Assembly (NCBI RefSeq): GCF_018812025.1
Contig: NC_063061.1
Location: 39,974,674 to 40,038,673, forward strand
Length of the DNA: 64,000 bases
Direction: 5' to 3'
Source: Megalobrama amblycephala
Taxonomy: Eukaryota > Chordata > Actinopteri > Cypriniformes > Xenocyprididae
A program made the translations under genes and the position numbers. Positions within the stretch are counted from its first letter, which is position 1. Each line of letters starts with the position of its first letter. A model generated the notes under the pieces. That model had not been told where the DNA came from, ran no database searches, and saw only the letters and a program-made list of their open reading frames with translations. This document shows, piece by piece, positions 9,877-23,239 of this stretch.

Positions 9877-10313
9877 GCTAGTGTGTTAAATGCTCTCCTA
9901 CTTGTCGCTTTGTATAAAAGCGTCTGCTAAATGAGACGTAACAAATTATTGGTTTCTGCTGTCTTTTGTTGCCTACGTGCTGCTCGCGGAGTAGAATTAT
10001 CCTTTCACAATAAATCAAATTTGTTTTGCACCGAATATCTTAAAATACTTTATCAAATTTAAAATATATATATTTTTTTATACTTAAAATATTCTACTTT
10101 ATGTCCTAACTGGTCTGTAGGAAAGGCAGGCTGTGACGTCACTGACAGAGAGAGGGGACAGTTGCTCAACCTCTCCAGAATGTGTACAGGTGAGATTTGT
10201 ATGAAAAAAGCAGATTGACTGAACATCAGCTTTGGGTCACAAAGCTTTGGGTCACATCACCATACAGCTGTCCCCCCCACTTTTAAAATGGCTGCTACGC
10301 CCCTGTTCAGATG

Positions 10314-11170
10314 TGATCTATTGCTATGGTTTTCATGATGACAATGATTAAAAATGCACAAGACTGCTCTTTATCTGTTTTGCTTTTAGAGGAACTACAC
10401 TATGACACTATGCAGAAGTGAGAGATTGTGAGATCTCTTGGGTGTTCATAAGTCATCCAAAGTTTCAATGATGAACAAAACACATTTCTCACTGACCATC
10501 GCTCATAAAATTGCAAAGTACAACATTAAAGTAAACAAATAGTTTAAGTAAACAGAAATGTTATTTATTATATTCTTTCAGAACTGAGATATAAACTCAC
10601 AATCATCTTTTTAATACTTATTCCATGGCAGAAACAAGTTTCCTCGAGTGGAAGATATATTTATTTATTTTTCAGAGGTGAAGTAAAAAACAAAAAGCAT
10701 TGCCTTCAGAAATTGTGATAACTAGGTGTGTATTCTTAATTTGGGTTAATTTCTTGGCATTCTTTTGTTTGTTTTTTCCACATGATACGTGTTCCCGATT
10801 TCTTGTTGAATTCTTGTTAATAAATAAATATTTAACAACGTATTTGGTTCCACACATCCATCTTTGTGTTACGTTTCCCCTTTTCTGACTTTAGGAGTTC
10901 GTAACTGCTGTAGAAAGTGAAGTGAAATGTGAAGGCCATTATTGTAACTGTGATCTTTATTTGTCCTCAACCCATCCATTAGTTCCTAGATTCGGTCACA
11001 TCAGATGTGTGTGCGCTGACTGAGAGTCATTGAGTTTATGCTTCAGTGTGACATGATGATCCTCATTCAGTCTCAGTTCTGAATTCTGATTCTCTCGAAC
11101 CTGACACTAAAATCTTTGATGAGAATCTAGTTCCATCTAGTGGACAAAGATTGAAACAACTGTTAATCTG
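10314..11170. other. Intergenic, nothing recognised
   Basis: AT-rich host-like sequence with short chance frames only. Confidence 0.35.
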
Positions 11171-11177
11171 AATGTAC

Positions 11178-11185
11178 TATAAATA
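11178..11185 (+). promoter_or_regulatory. TATA box candidate
   Basis: TATAAATA lies 57 bp before the ATG of the signal-peptide-like exon at 11,242. That spacing suits transcription starting near 11,208 with a short leader. Confidence 0.4.
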
Positions 11186-11241
11186 TAAAACACATCTACC
11201 TACACTTTATTTGTCTTCTGCAGTCAGCAAAAAATCTGGAG

Positions 11242-11277
11242 ATGGTGACATTACTGTTTATTGTTTGTGTTCTGCAG
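11242..11277 (+). other. Signal-peptide-like first exon, orphan
   Basis: ATG opens MVTLLFIVCVLQ and is followed directly by a GTATCT donor. A short hydrophobic first exon cut by an intron is typical of fish secreted and immunoglobulin-superfamily receptors. I find no second exon within the next kilobases, where a LINE fragment begins at about 11,890. It may be a gene relic or a chance match. Confidence 0.35.
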
Positions 11278-11889
11278 GTATCTTTAATTTCCTGTTTAGT
11301 CTAATTTTAAACTGTATTTTTGTCATGTAATCTCTGAACATTGAAGGCAGCTAACCGGGTTTCAACATCTGTAGCAGATGTTACTCATTCTGTGTGAATG
11401 ATGTTGATTCCTGCATCAGTGCAAGAGTTTGTGTTTATTAGTTATTAAAGCTTTAATCATGAAGATGATCAATCAACACATTTATCTCATTTGTCTTTGA
11501 GGAAGTACAACAAACACACACACAAATACACAGTTTTTCCTGAAAATTTTAATCAGGATTTTTTTTCTCCTGGAGCACAGATTTATTAAAAGTTAAATAA
11601 ATATAAAACTAAGCATCATGTTATTGTCTTAAATGGCTGTCTATCCTACAATAACAAGCAGTGATTATATCAGTGTTTACTGTCAAACTATCAAATTCAT
11701 TCAGGACAAACATTACATTATATTTATTTAGCAGATGCTTATATTCAAAGTGACAACAAACAACTCATCTTAAGAACTTATAATAACATGAGAAGTGCTA
11801 ATTGAATAACTGATGATTAATGATTAATGTGGAACTTGTGAAATCATCTAAGTATTTAGGTGTTGAAGTTGGAGTAGTCTACAAAATAA

Positions 11890-12391
11890 TACGGAGGCTG
11901 TTTACATGAAGGGCCTGAGTCGGTTATATTTCTTGAGGAAGCTCAGGTCTTTCAACGTGTGTACCAGGATACTCAAGATGCTTTATCAGACTGTTGTTGC
12001 AAGTACTATCTTCTTTGCTGTGTTGTGTTTAGGGGTGCAGGAATCAAAGCAAAGGATGCCAACAGACTACACAAACTCATCAGAAAGGCTGAGTCTGTTG
12101 TCGGCTCTGAGCTACTTTTGAGGACATGGTTAAGTTGCTGGTGATTATGGACAGTGACGTTCATCCCCTCCATAAATCTCTGGACAAACTCAAGAGTAGT
12201 TTTAGCAACAGCCTTATTCAGCATCATTGTTTGAAGGAATGATATAGGAAATTGTTCCTGCCTATGCTATTAGAGTATATGATTCACATGTTATTCTAAG
12301 TGCTTATTGACTGTATCGAGCTGCCATGACAATTTAATTTCCCCTCAGGGATTAATACATTTTAAATCAATCAATCAATCAATCAATCAAT
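11890..12391 (+). pseudogene. 5'-truncated LINE (L2/Rex-like), RT C-terminal part
   Basis: Frames read KGLSRLYFLRKLRSFNVC and later ANRLHKLIRKAESVVGS, the region after the reverse transcriptase core in L2/CR1-related LINEs. Frameshifts separate them. The element ends in a TTTCCCCTCAGGGATTAATA tail and seven AATC units (12,363-12,391). Confidence 0.6.
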
Positions 12392-12889
12392 GACAAAGAT
12401 AAATTATTCTATGACATGTGCAGGAATATGAACATTTATTTTAATTCCAGATATGTAATAATAGCAAAACTTTGAATGCATATTTAATGATTTCACTCAA
12501 TTAACCTTTAGGTTTTAATGAAAGTGAAGATGAAAATGTGCAGCTGTACTTCTGCCGTTTCATCAGCGCCACCTGTCAGTCAGAGAGTGAAACTGCACTT
12601 CTATTCATCACGTGTGCTGATTTTGTTCACATTAAAAAATGTTTGTTTTGAATTGAAAAACCTGTAAATGTAAGTGTTTCCCAACTGAATCACAAGAGCT
12701 GTAAGTTGTGAGTGTCTGATGTAGAGAACTGTGTGTTAAGAGTTTTGAGGAAGTTTATTTTACAATTTCAAACTGAGTGTAAAGCAGAAAATGATGTAGT
12801 TTTGCAGTTGGAGATTCAGTTCATGAGTGAATGTTGAGTAAAACCTCAAATAACATTTTGAGTGTGTAAACAGTTTTTAAAAAATCAAA

Positions 12890-13370
12890 TTCAAGGCGTT
12901 GACGCTTGCTCACAGATCTCAGCACCCTCCTACTTCCACTCACTCTTATGAGTCTACACTCCTACCAGAAGCCTGCGCTCATTAAAGGAGTAAAGACTCA
13001 TGGTACCATCACAGAGAGGCACGAAATCACTCTCCAGGACATTCTCGTTCACTGTTCCTTGCTGGTGGAACGATCTTCCTGCCTTCATCCGGAATGCTGA
13101 ATCCCTGGCAATATTCAAAAGACAGCTGGAAACTCATCTCTTTTGTGAGCACTTAACCTCATCCTAAAAAAAATCCTATAGGCTACCTATCCTTTCACTT
13201 CCTCTAATCCCTCTCTGTTGTAGCGTATGATACTCTGAGCAATGTCTGAAACTTGTGTTGTGAGCACTTCTTGTATCTATTTGCCTGTTCATGACGACTC
13301 ACTTGTTGTATTCCTCTGGATAAAAACATCTGCCAAATGAATAAATGTAAATGTAAAAATATAATTGTTG
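12890..13370 (+). mobile_element. 5'-truncated L2-type LINE
   Basis: The C-terminal frames and tail (TCTGGATAAAAACATCTGCC, then AAATGTAAATGTAAA) are those of fish L2 LINEs. Sequence on both sides continues in block 2 near 52,918 without it. It therefore inserted into copy 1 after the duplication. Confidence 0.65.
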
Positions 13371-13477
13371 TGCAATACAGATTTACATTTCAGTTTTATT
13401 ATAATAAAAACTTAATTTTGTTGAGATTTAAAGAAACGCTCTTTACAACACAATTAAAGATCAAGTGTTTTAATCAC

Positions 13478-13560
13478 CTTGTGATGAGCTGAAGAGCGGG
13501 AAATACCCACCGCAGATCTGAGGTCTCTGATGGTGATGATGTCTGTAAATGCATCATCAA
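13478..13560 (-). other. Family leader exon e1, unit 2
   Basis: It ends CATCACAAG before a GTGATT donor on the minus strand. The closest copy is 53,043. No e2 or e3 exon is visible for this unit, so it may be a relic. Confidence 0.4.
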
Positions 13561-13689
13561 ATTAGCACGTGACGAGCTGATTCTCACTTTGAGACACCCT
13601 AGTTTGAATCTGTGGTCTTGTGGTCTACACTGATTAAAACAGGGATGTGTGTGGAGTATGAAATCAATCATAATGTGTTTCCATGAGTT

Positions 13690-14430
13690 TGTTTGCCCAT
13701 GCAGTCTAACAGTTTAATTCTCTTTGGCATTATTTTCACAAGTAAGGTGTACATTTTCAAAACTCCAAACTGATCACACTTGTAACAGCTATTCTTTCCA
13801 TTCAAACCTGATCTGATGCTTTCATTCTAGTTTGACATGTTTTCATTGAACATAATCATTGTTTCAAACTCAAGTTTAGAAGAGATCTAAATTTAACAAT
13901 TAAGAGTGATGTTAACCTGAAATTATGGATATTGGGGCACAAACTTTCTCACTAAACTTTAAGAGGAGATAAATGTGAGTTTCAGAGTCTCTAAGAAGAA
14001 AAATCTGAGCACAGTGTGTGATGTTATTGAGCTCTCTTCTAAAACTTTATTACAGACCATTGTGAGAGTGTTAGTGTTTTTGTCTCAGAAGACAAGAGTG
14101 AGAAGCAGGAGACTCAAGCAGAAGTCTCCATTTGATGTTCATTTAACCTCATTTATATCTTGCAGATGGGTTATCTTCTGTCTCATTCAGGCACATCATT
14201 TCAGTCAAGCACAATACATGCATTTGCCATATTTGAAGTTTAGTGTTGACAGTGTTTTGTTGCACAATGATTTAACAGAAGAAAGCATGACCTATTTACA
14301 TGCATGCAAAATGGGTACAAGACAGGCGGTGAAATGTATCTCTGGCAGTATGGCAGGCACTGTCTCCATGCAGTACTTTGTTTTGTTTTTTCTGGCAAGT
14401 GTGTTCACATAGAGGCCAATGTAAATAAAA
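13690..14430. other. Intergenic with an unsupported ORF
   Basis: A 145-codon frame at 13,975-14,412 (plus) has no recognisable domain and runs into a dispersed repeat. I do not call it a gene. Confidence 0.3.
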
Positions 14431-14439
14431 CTACATTTA

Positions 14440-14810
14440 ATTTCAGAGACTGAATTTTCAGCATCATTACTCCAGTCTTCAGTGTCACATGATCCTTCAG
14501 AAATCATTCTAATATGATGATTTGATGCTCAAGAAACATTTATGATTATTATCAATGTTGAAAACAGTTGCTTAGAACTGTTGTGGAAACCGTGATATAT
14601 TTACATTTTCAGGAACCTTTTTTGTGAACCGCATTTATTGCATTAATTTATTAAAATGTATTAATTAGAAATATTTTGTAACATAAATGTTTTCACTGTC
14701 ACTTTTGTTTCTTGAGCATCAAATCATCATATTACAATGATTTCTGAAGGATCATGTGACACTGAAGACTGGAGTAATGATGCTGAAAATTCAGAAATAA
14801 ATTACACTTT
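14440..14810. repeat. Inverted pair of a dispersed fish repeat
   Basis: TCCAGTCTTCAGTGTCACAT occurs at about 14,472. Its inverse (ATGTGACACTGAAGACTGGA) lies near 14,754, with matching flanks, so it forms a foldback unit. The same unit in longer form is at 54,417-55,322. Confidence 0.65.
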
Positions 14811-15424
14811 ACTATATATTCACATAGAGATATTTTAGATTATAATATTGCACAATATTACTGTTGTTTTTTTTTTTTTTGTTTTTTTTTTGATTAAATA
14901 AATCCAGCCTTGGTGTGCAGAAGAGCCTCTTTCTAAATGTTTCCAAACCTTTGACTAGGCTATTGTATATTTTCTGCCTTATTCTGGGATCTTTTTTTTT
15001 TTAATTGTATAAAATCCATGAGGACCTAATGCAAGTGTTTGTAGTACATAAACCAGTCATGAAATTGTCATAAAATATAGGGACAAAATATTATAGATAT
15101 TGGTTATTGTTCAGCAGTGTATTTGATTACTTATTTAAAACAAATTCAAATTAAAAGCAAGCGATGAGATTAAAAAATGAAATCTGTCTGTGATAACTTC
15201 TATTGAACAACGATCAGACTAGAGACGTTAGAGCTGATTCACAGCAACGCAGCAGGATTTATTCTCTTCACATCACTGTAGGTATATTTGCGTAAATCAA
15301 AACCAAAAATAATAATTCCTTTGAAATATCAAATTTTTATTTCCAAATTATTACATTCTTTCCCCCCTTTAAAGATAACATCATCCATAATACTTTTTGC
15401 TCCACACATATCTTTTAGACTCCT

Positions 15425-15690
15425 TCTTCAAGATCACTGAAAAGCATGACTGAGATCCAGCTTACTGCTAACTTTTCCAACAGGTCCTCAAGTTTGGGAA
15501 TTGGGTACTGTTCCAGCTTGGATACTCAGTGTCATCCACTTTTAAAAGCATTGTGACTGGAGAAACTCTTTCCATACTGTACGTACTAAAGATTTCCTGT
15601 CTGTCAGTGGCAGTGATTTCTGTTGTGTCTGCTGCATGAGCCGATCTTTGTCTCTGCTGTCGCTTGTATTTCCTTCCTCTGTTCTGAGAA
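15425..15690 (-). pseudogene. Ty3/gypsy reverse transcriptase remnant
   Basis: On the minus strand the frames read YPIPKLEDLLEKLA and, after a frameshift, SKLDLSHAFQ. These match the conserved start of gypsy RT finger/palm segments. Upstream sequence is rearranged. Confidence 0.5.
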
Positions 15691-15888
15691 TTAAATCAAA
15701 ATCGTGAATCATTATTGTAGGCTGTTAGCTCCTCTTTAAAAATGTTTTTTTTTTTTTAATATGGTCTATTATACAATTAATTATAGGCCTTACAATTAAA
15801 AGTATTAACAGTTTATGATAGGTTATTTCCTAACACTGCAGTCATCAATGAAAATTAAGAGCAGCTTTACTTCAAGAACCAACTTTAA

Positions 15889-17412
<1,524 letters not shown>

Positions 17413-18344
17413 TTAAACAACAACCTGTTAACACGAAATATTCTTCTTCTCATTTGTTTCACTTTCAATAGATATTTACAAAAGTGATTTCACATAGAAA
17501 GCACATTAAATGCAAGTAAAACTTTTAAAGTCAGTTTTAGGAGAATACAGTGTCAAAATATGGGTGAAATAATGTTCAATTGTCATTCAGTGTAATATTT
17601 ATATTTATGTAAAAATGTAAACAACACACTTATTCTGACCTATACGTATTAAAATATATAAAAGAATAAGGGAGCATACTACATTTTATTGCATTTAAAT
17701 GTAAAAAATTCTTGCTGAAAAATGAGCAAAACCTAATGGAGGAGATTTAAACAAATTACAAGTAATTAGCATTTGAGGTCTTTAATATTGCATAAACAGA
17801 TTTTTTCTTGTAAATAAAAAACACTTTTTTGACCAAGGAAACATGTCCAGGCCACAAGAGAAATAAATTAAAATAAGAACATACCGTTATTATGAAATTC
17901 GTCTCTTGCCATTAATGCGGCAGATGTGTGTATATATATATATATATATACCTCCACTAATTGTGTAGACATGTTGCTCGTTGATTGTTGATCATTTGAA
18001 CATGTTGCTCCTGAACTTTTTAATAAAACATCCTTTAATAAATTGATTCACAAATTCATGTTTTTGTAGTTTACACAGAAATGATAATGGTATAATTTTC
18101 AAAAACTTGCACTTTGAAATCCGTTTTCAAAGGTTTGTGTTTCCAGCAAAATGCTGTTGCCAAGTAAACAAACGGCCAAAACGCATTAAAAAAGTGTTAA
18201 AAACGGTGTCATGTAAACAGCCCCAGTCTGGTTGTTTGTCATTAGTGTGTAAAATCTTCCAGAATCCAAGAGGTGGATGAAGATGTGATGATTATAATGA
18301 TGATGATGATTATGATTATGATGAAGATGATGTTCAGGTCTTCA

Positions 18345-18454
18345 TCAGTGATGTTGTGTGTTCTTGAGAACATGATGAAGGTTTTGATGTGAGAATCTCT
18401 CCTCAGTTTTGACATCAGAATCAATCTTTACAGGATCATCTGGATCACATGACA
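18345..18454 (-). other. Family exon e3, unit 3
   Basis: The acceptor TTTCTAG lies at 18,455. The exon reads SCDPDDPVKIDSDVKTEERF as in unit 1. It then loses one C in the CAAAACC run, shifting the frame to an earlier TGA at 18,345-18,347. The copy at 55,861 shares the deletion, so it predates the duplication. Confidence 0.45.
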
Positions 18455-18680
18455 CTAGAAATCACAAATATATATCAGATTATCTCATTGTTTTGGGTTT
18501 GTTTTTATGTTCTCAATCTGTAACACTTTCTGTCAGTTAAACACAATCACACATCTGTGAACTTTCAGTAAGATTCAATATTCAGACTGCAGAAAGTGAT
18601 GAATCTGTCTGAATGTGTCGTAATGTGTAAAAATAATAATTGTAAATCTGTAGCAAGTTCAGTAATGATCAAACACTCAC

Positions 18681-18855
18681 AATTGGGCATTATTCCCTCA
18701 ATACTGTGACGTCTCTCAAATCTCTCTCCTCTTCTCTCTTCACTGGTTTGTGTCTCCATTTCTCTCTCTGTCTTCTTGTTTTCTGCTGCTCTGTGATTTC
18801 TGAGGCTCCAGCAGTTTTCTGGATGTGTGATTTTCTTTCTCCACTTCATCTGAAT
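18681..18855 (-). other. Family exon e2, unit 3
   Basis: It has the same acceptor (TTGAACAG) and GTGAGT donor as unit 1. METQTSEERRGERF leads to EGIMPN in frame. The coding part is two codons shorter than in unit 1. Confidence 0.5.
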
Positions 18856-19574
18856 CTGTTCAATCACACACAGAGTTTAGTTAAAGTCAGATTAATGTAC
18901 AATCAGAACATGAAGATGTTCAGCTGAAAGAACGACAGAAGAGAGGAAAATAAAGTGCAGTAAACATTAACCATCAGCATCAGTCTTTCCTCATGTTTTT
19001 CTTCATTCCTCTATAGATACGAGGAAAAGAAACAAGGACAGAGGAATCACAGAAAGATGATTCTGTAAACTGGTTTCTTGTATTTTTGTAGTTGTTAAAG
19101 TCGAGCGTCACTTTAAATCATGTTTCTCAGCTGCATGAACACAGATCTCTTTCAGCAGAACATCATTCTGTCTTCATTTACACAAGATCAACACTGATAA
19201 TCAGATCCAGAACTTTCATCTCTTTCCTTCTCATCACAACATGACAGTAAATTACACTTCATCACTTCCAGTTCAATATCAAACATGTTTCTACATTCAT
19301 CATGTAAAAGGAGTAAAAAACATTAAAGAAGTTTTAGAAGCTCTGTCTAAGAACCATAAACCTCATGCTTTATGAAATAATTCCAATAGCAATCACAAGG
19401 CTGTTAGATTGTTGTTGTTGTTGTTGTTGTTATTTCATATTATAATATATTTTTATTACTATGTCTGCCGTGTTGCCTTTGGTCAGACATTTAATGTGTA
19501 TTTTTTGACATTTCTTCAGTAATGAATGAATGAATACACACTTCATAAAATAAATATAAAAGTGTTTTAATCAC

Positions 19575-19660
19575 CGTGTGATGAGCAGGAAAGAGGAAAC
19601 ATCGACGCAACTCTGAGATCTGTGCTGATGAGCTTCAGAACAAGTTTTTATAAAGTTTTA
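19575..19660 (-). other. Family leader exon e1, unit 3
   Basis: It ends CATCACACG before a GTGATT donor. The paired copy is 63,636. It lies head to head with the plus-strand ORF at 19,930, about 270 bp away, so a shared promoter is possible. Confidence 0.4.
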
Positions 19661-19929
19661 TGTTTTATAAAGTTTTATGACAAGCTAAAGACACTGTCAA
19701 ATCAAAACTTAAGAAGGCGTGGTTGTGTGTGTCCCTATACACTGTGTTTACATGACAGGAAATGATGTGGAGGAACTCTCTGGTGTGGTTAACAACAGTC
19801 TCTCACCTTCATCTTCCTCATCCTCTCTCTCTCAGATTGTTCATATCATCATCATTCAGTTCTCCTGTTCTCTCTTCTGAACGGCTCATATTTCATTCAG
19901 TTGGTTTGATCACATCATTAGAAACAATA

Positions 19930-20202
19930 ATGGACAATGTTGAGCTGTTGAGTGTAAATGATGACAACTGTGTTGAAGTTGTGTTTAGCTTTTGCAGCTT
20001 GTGTTTACTGCAGTTCATCACAGTGTGTTTTTTAGTGAGAGAGAATGTGTTTAGAGATTGGGCGGATATACGAGAACTAGACAGGAAGTTGTTCAAGGAA
20101 ATGTGTCTCGCTTTCATCTTATTTTCAGGTGTGTGTATTTCTGTGTTGAGAGCGGTTGGAAGGTTGTTTTATCCTCTCTTGTTATTGAAGATGATCCGTT
20201 AA
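19930..20202 (+). CDS. Hypothetical two-membrane-segment protein, 90 residues
   Basis: ATG at 19,930 (context AATAATGG) opens MDNVELLSVNDDNCVE. Two long hydrophobic stretches (roughly residues 17-38 and 62-85) are separated by a charged loop containing DWADIRELDRKLFKEMC. The frame stays open about 56 codons upstream to 19,762, but that part is low-complexity Ser/Leu and probably leader. The preceding leader (19,800-19,880) is conserved at the right edge of the window, so the block-2 copy should lie just outside. I do not recognise the family. It could be a small membrane protein of the duplicated cluster or a chance frame. Confidence 0.35.
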   Translation: MDNVELLSVNDDNCVEVVFSFCSLCLLQFITVCFLVRENVFRDWADIRELDRKLFKEMCLAFILFSGVCISVLRAVGRLFYPLLLLKMIR

Positions 20203-20969
20203 TGCTGCAGTTAATGCTGGAGTTTTTGTGCTTTTGATGTTTGTGATTCTTATTGTGAGGAATATGTTTTCTCATTGAATTTCATAAAGCATCAGAAAGT
20301 TGTGTTTGAGAGAGTTTCACGTGTGAATGGAGTGTTTTGTGAGGGAACTTTTTCACATTCATACTGAGCTCTGTGGTTTAAACACTAATTCAGCTCATTA
20401 TATGGTTGTCCGGTATCACAGAGGATTAACCCTAAAGTTTCAGTTCCAGATTAAACCACATGTTTGATCAGGACATCTGAAAGCACATCTTTAATTATGT
20501 CAATGTCATTGATTTGTCTCAAGAATCACACCAGTAATGTTTTTTTTCTAAGGAACATTTCTAAAAGCTGCTTAACCCTCATGATCTGTTCGATTCCTGT
20601 TTAAACTCATTATGGTCTGGGTAAAACTGACTCTAATTGGATTCAACACAATTCCCCAAAAATCACACTGTGATAAAAAACAAGCAGGTACAAATAATTA
20701 ACTCTTAATATTAATACTTTTCACACATTACAAAGAATACATATCTGAATTTATGATTTATAAAAAGGTTTTTAAGCACTATTTCTAAGACTGCCCTCCG
20801 CTCACCTGTGGGACATTTATCATTATACATTTATAACTATAATATCTCAGTCTAAACCTAAAGTAATCTTGACAAACTATATCATTTGAAAGATTTCAGA
20901 GTTTAGTTTTCATATCTGGTGAAAGAAATGACAGATGTGACGTCTGGGGATGTATTTTTGGTGTGTATG
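20203..20969. other. Intergenic, nothing recognised
   Basis: AT-rich sequence without recognised repeats, ending in the TC tract that precedes the Tx1-type LINE. Confidence 0.35.
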
Positions 20970-20987
20970 TCTCTCTTTCTCTCTCTA
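20970..20987 (+). repeat. TC tract at the LINE 5' junction
   Basis: TCTCTCTTTCTCTCTCTA abuts the LINE 5' end. It pairs with the TC run at the 3' junction (26,738). Confidence 0.85.
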
Positions 20988-21108
20988 GGGATTGTGGGTA
21001 GTGGGAGGAGCTTAGAGTTTGAGAACACGCTTTTGAGAGTTTGTTACGTTAATCTTTTTCTAGTTTTCTTTTATTTGAATTTTCGTAGAAAGAGATTAAA
21101 ATTTATAT

Positions 21109-23199
21109 AACAAACTTTTTGTTGCGCGCTGACTGAGGTCGGCAAATTGGCAAATGGGGTAAAGCGGAGATCTCTCACGCTTAGACATGGTTTGAAGTGT
21201 ACACCTGATGATTCCATATCCGTGGAAGATGTGTTGGTCGCGGTCAGTGAACAGGTTGGTGGGATAAACGGAACATTAACAGCACCTATAAAAATGATTC
21301 CGATAGGTCTAAAAAATCCGGATCTCAAACATGTTATGTCTTTTCGCCGATGCACATACATGATAGGGTAGAGTGGGGTAAAACGCCCCCCACCTGTTTT
21401 TCTCAAAATAAGCACTAGAGGTAGTCAATATACATTTTCACTGTTGCTATGCACTACGTTTGACAACGGGGATAAACAAATCTCCTAGGAGAAGCTGACA
21501 CCAGCGATGTATTTGAAGAGAAGAGGATTACATGATAATTTTCAGATATTAGTAAAGTAAAATTAGTAAAGTGTTTAAGAGAATATTGTTCTGCAGGATA
21601 TCACAGTGATGTGTGATAGATGAATAGTGAAGTCTGTAGTTTGAGAGGATATGTTATTTATAAGGAATATAATTATATTTTAAAAATTAAACATTTTTTA
21701 AAAAAGTCGTAGCTTGTGGGGTAAAACGCCCCCCAGAGGTCATAGTTTCTCTCTATCATAATTACTTTAATAACATATTTCTGTCTATCAAATCCTTTGT
21801 TTTACACTTAATGCAGTATAACTAGGTGGTACAATCAAAATATTTAAACAAAATTAAAAAAAAAAAAAAAAAAAATTACCCCAAGAGAGCATTAGGCTAG
21901 CTTGATAGCACAGTTAGCTCACTGATGGAAGGTGGTTAGGTGACCCAATGAAATTGGGTGGCTTTTAATGCATTTATTGGATATATTTTACTACATAAAT
22001 ATATAAATGTATAAGTTTAATATTTATTTAGGGTTTTCTGTTTGTCTTGGTGATAGTGGTGAACAAATACATCAATTATCAAATGTTAAAAATTTGGATA
22101 TGTTGGATATTCCTCAAATAAATATTAAAAATATTAAATATATAGGCCTATACACGTTGATACATCACTTGCCTTTTACTTTTAGAAACTAGTCTGTTCA
22201 TTTTGCTGTTGATCTATGAAGCAAACTGGTTGGTAAAGAAAGGGGGCATTTTACCCCACCGCTGGGGCAAAACGCCCCCTTTGTACAAAAATATTTTCAG
22301 TCAAAATACGAATTAATTATGAAGGCTGAGCAATTTTAATATTTGGTGAATAACTCCTGCCATAGTCACTCAAAACCGGGATGGCAATTCTAGTCACATT
22401 TTTGTTTTGTTTCACTGTAATGTCACATTTTCCTTAAGGGGGTGTTTTCCCCCACTCTACCCTATTGAATGAACAACAAGACCCGCTTAACTTGGCTGTA
22501 AAGTTAACTAATACAATCTTCATTAGTTCGGATCACATGCGGTGTTTCTCATGCGGAGAACAAGGGCATGTTAGACAAACATGCCCAAATAAACCAACTG
22601 ATAAGCCGTCTAATTTCCAAACAATTGTGCAACAAAGTAATGACTTTGTCCCTGGTGTTGAAACGGCAGCAAAAGAAAACACTGATGTAGTAAATAGTGA
22701 CAAGGGCGAGGAGATCGTCAATCAGGCAAATAGTGGAGAGAAATCCAATCTGATGATTAATGAAGATCACAAACGATCAGAAAAAGAACAAACAACAACA
22801 GAAAATAATAAAGCAGATGGTGAAAGTGAGGCAGCTGATGAGATTAATACTCAGATGTCAATTATGAGTTCAGAATATGCTTGTTCTGAAAATGAATCAG
22901 AAAATGATCTTGAGAGTGTAGGCAGTATTTCTGATATGGACGATTCTGAAAGAACAGAGACTTTGGGTGCTAGATTGTACACACTAAAACAAATTAATGA
23001 TTTTCTAGATGAAACCAAAGGAGCTCGAAAACCACAAATTGTGAATTTTTTCCAAGATTTGAAGTGCTTTCTGGCGTCATGTAAAACTGCATTGAACAAG
23101 GCAACCCTTGAAGAACTCAGTAGACAGAACCGATATCGTCTTAAGAAAATAGTAACAAAGGTGAAGGGCATGATGAAAGCTAATACAAAGAAGGATTGA
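21109..23199 (+). pseudogene. Tx1-type LINE ORF1, split by a MITE
   Basis: The first part (to 21,365) reads LRHGLKCTPDD, then IKMIPIG and KHVMSFRRCTYM. The second part (from 22,463) contains the zinc knuckle CFSCGEQGHVRQTC and an acidic, Lys/Glu-rich tail to 23,199. Removing the MITE and one TA rejoins CTYMI to LNEQQDP in frame. No ATG remains upstream in frame. The region between SEQVGG and IKMIPIG looks shorter than in related ORF1 proteins, so an internal deletion is likely. The protein would act as an RNA-binding chaperone of the LINE. Confidence 0.7.
21366..22462. mobile_element. TA-flanked inverted-repeat element inside ORF1
   Basis: The ends are GGGTAGAGTGGGGTAAAAC and the inverse CCCCCACTCTACCC. 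TA sits at both borders (21,364-21,365; 22,463-22,464). Internal GGGGTAAAACGCCCC repeats occur near 21,718 and 22,262. The host ORF becomes continuous when the element and one TA are removed. A TA target suggests a Tc1/mariner-type mover. Confidence 0.85.
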
Positions 23200-23239
23200 T
23201 CTTGGTTTTGGATGCCTTTTGCCTTCTTTCCTAATAGTC

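Larger units (their letters stand above)
8639..10305. mobile_element. Non-autonomous hAT transposon
   Basis: It starts CAGGGGCGTAGCAACC and ends GCTGCTACGCCCCTG. A perfect 8-bp duplication, TTCAGATG, flanks it at 8631-8638 and 10306-10313. Ends and C/G-run subterminal sequence resemble the 168-4334 element, so they belong to related subfamilies. It keeps a transposase first exon (8922-8975) but no transposase body. Its interior holds another inverted-repeat element (9109-9876) and an L2-type tail near 9905. Confidence 0.92.

Noticed and set aside
13975..14412. 145-codon plus-strand frame
   Set aside because: No domain, no splice context, and it merges into a dispersed repeat.
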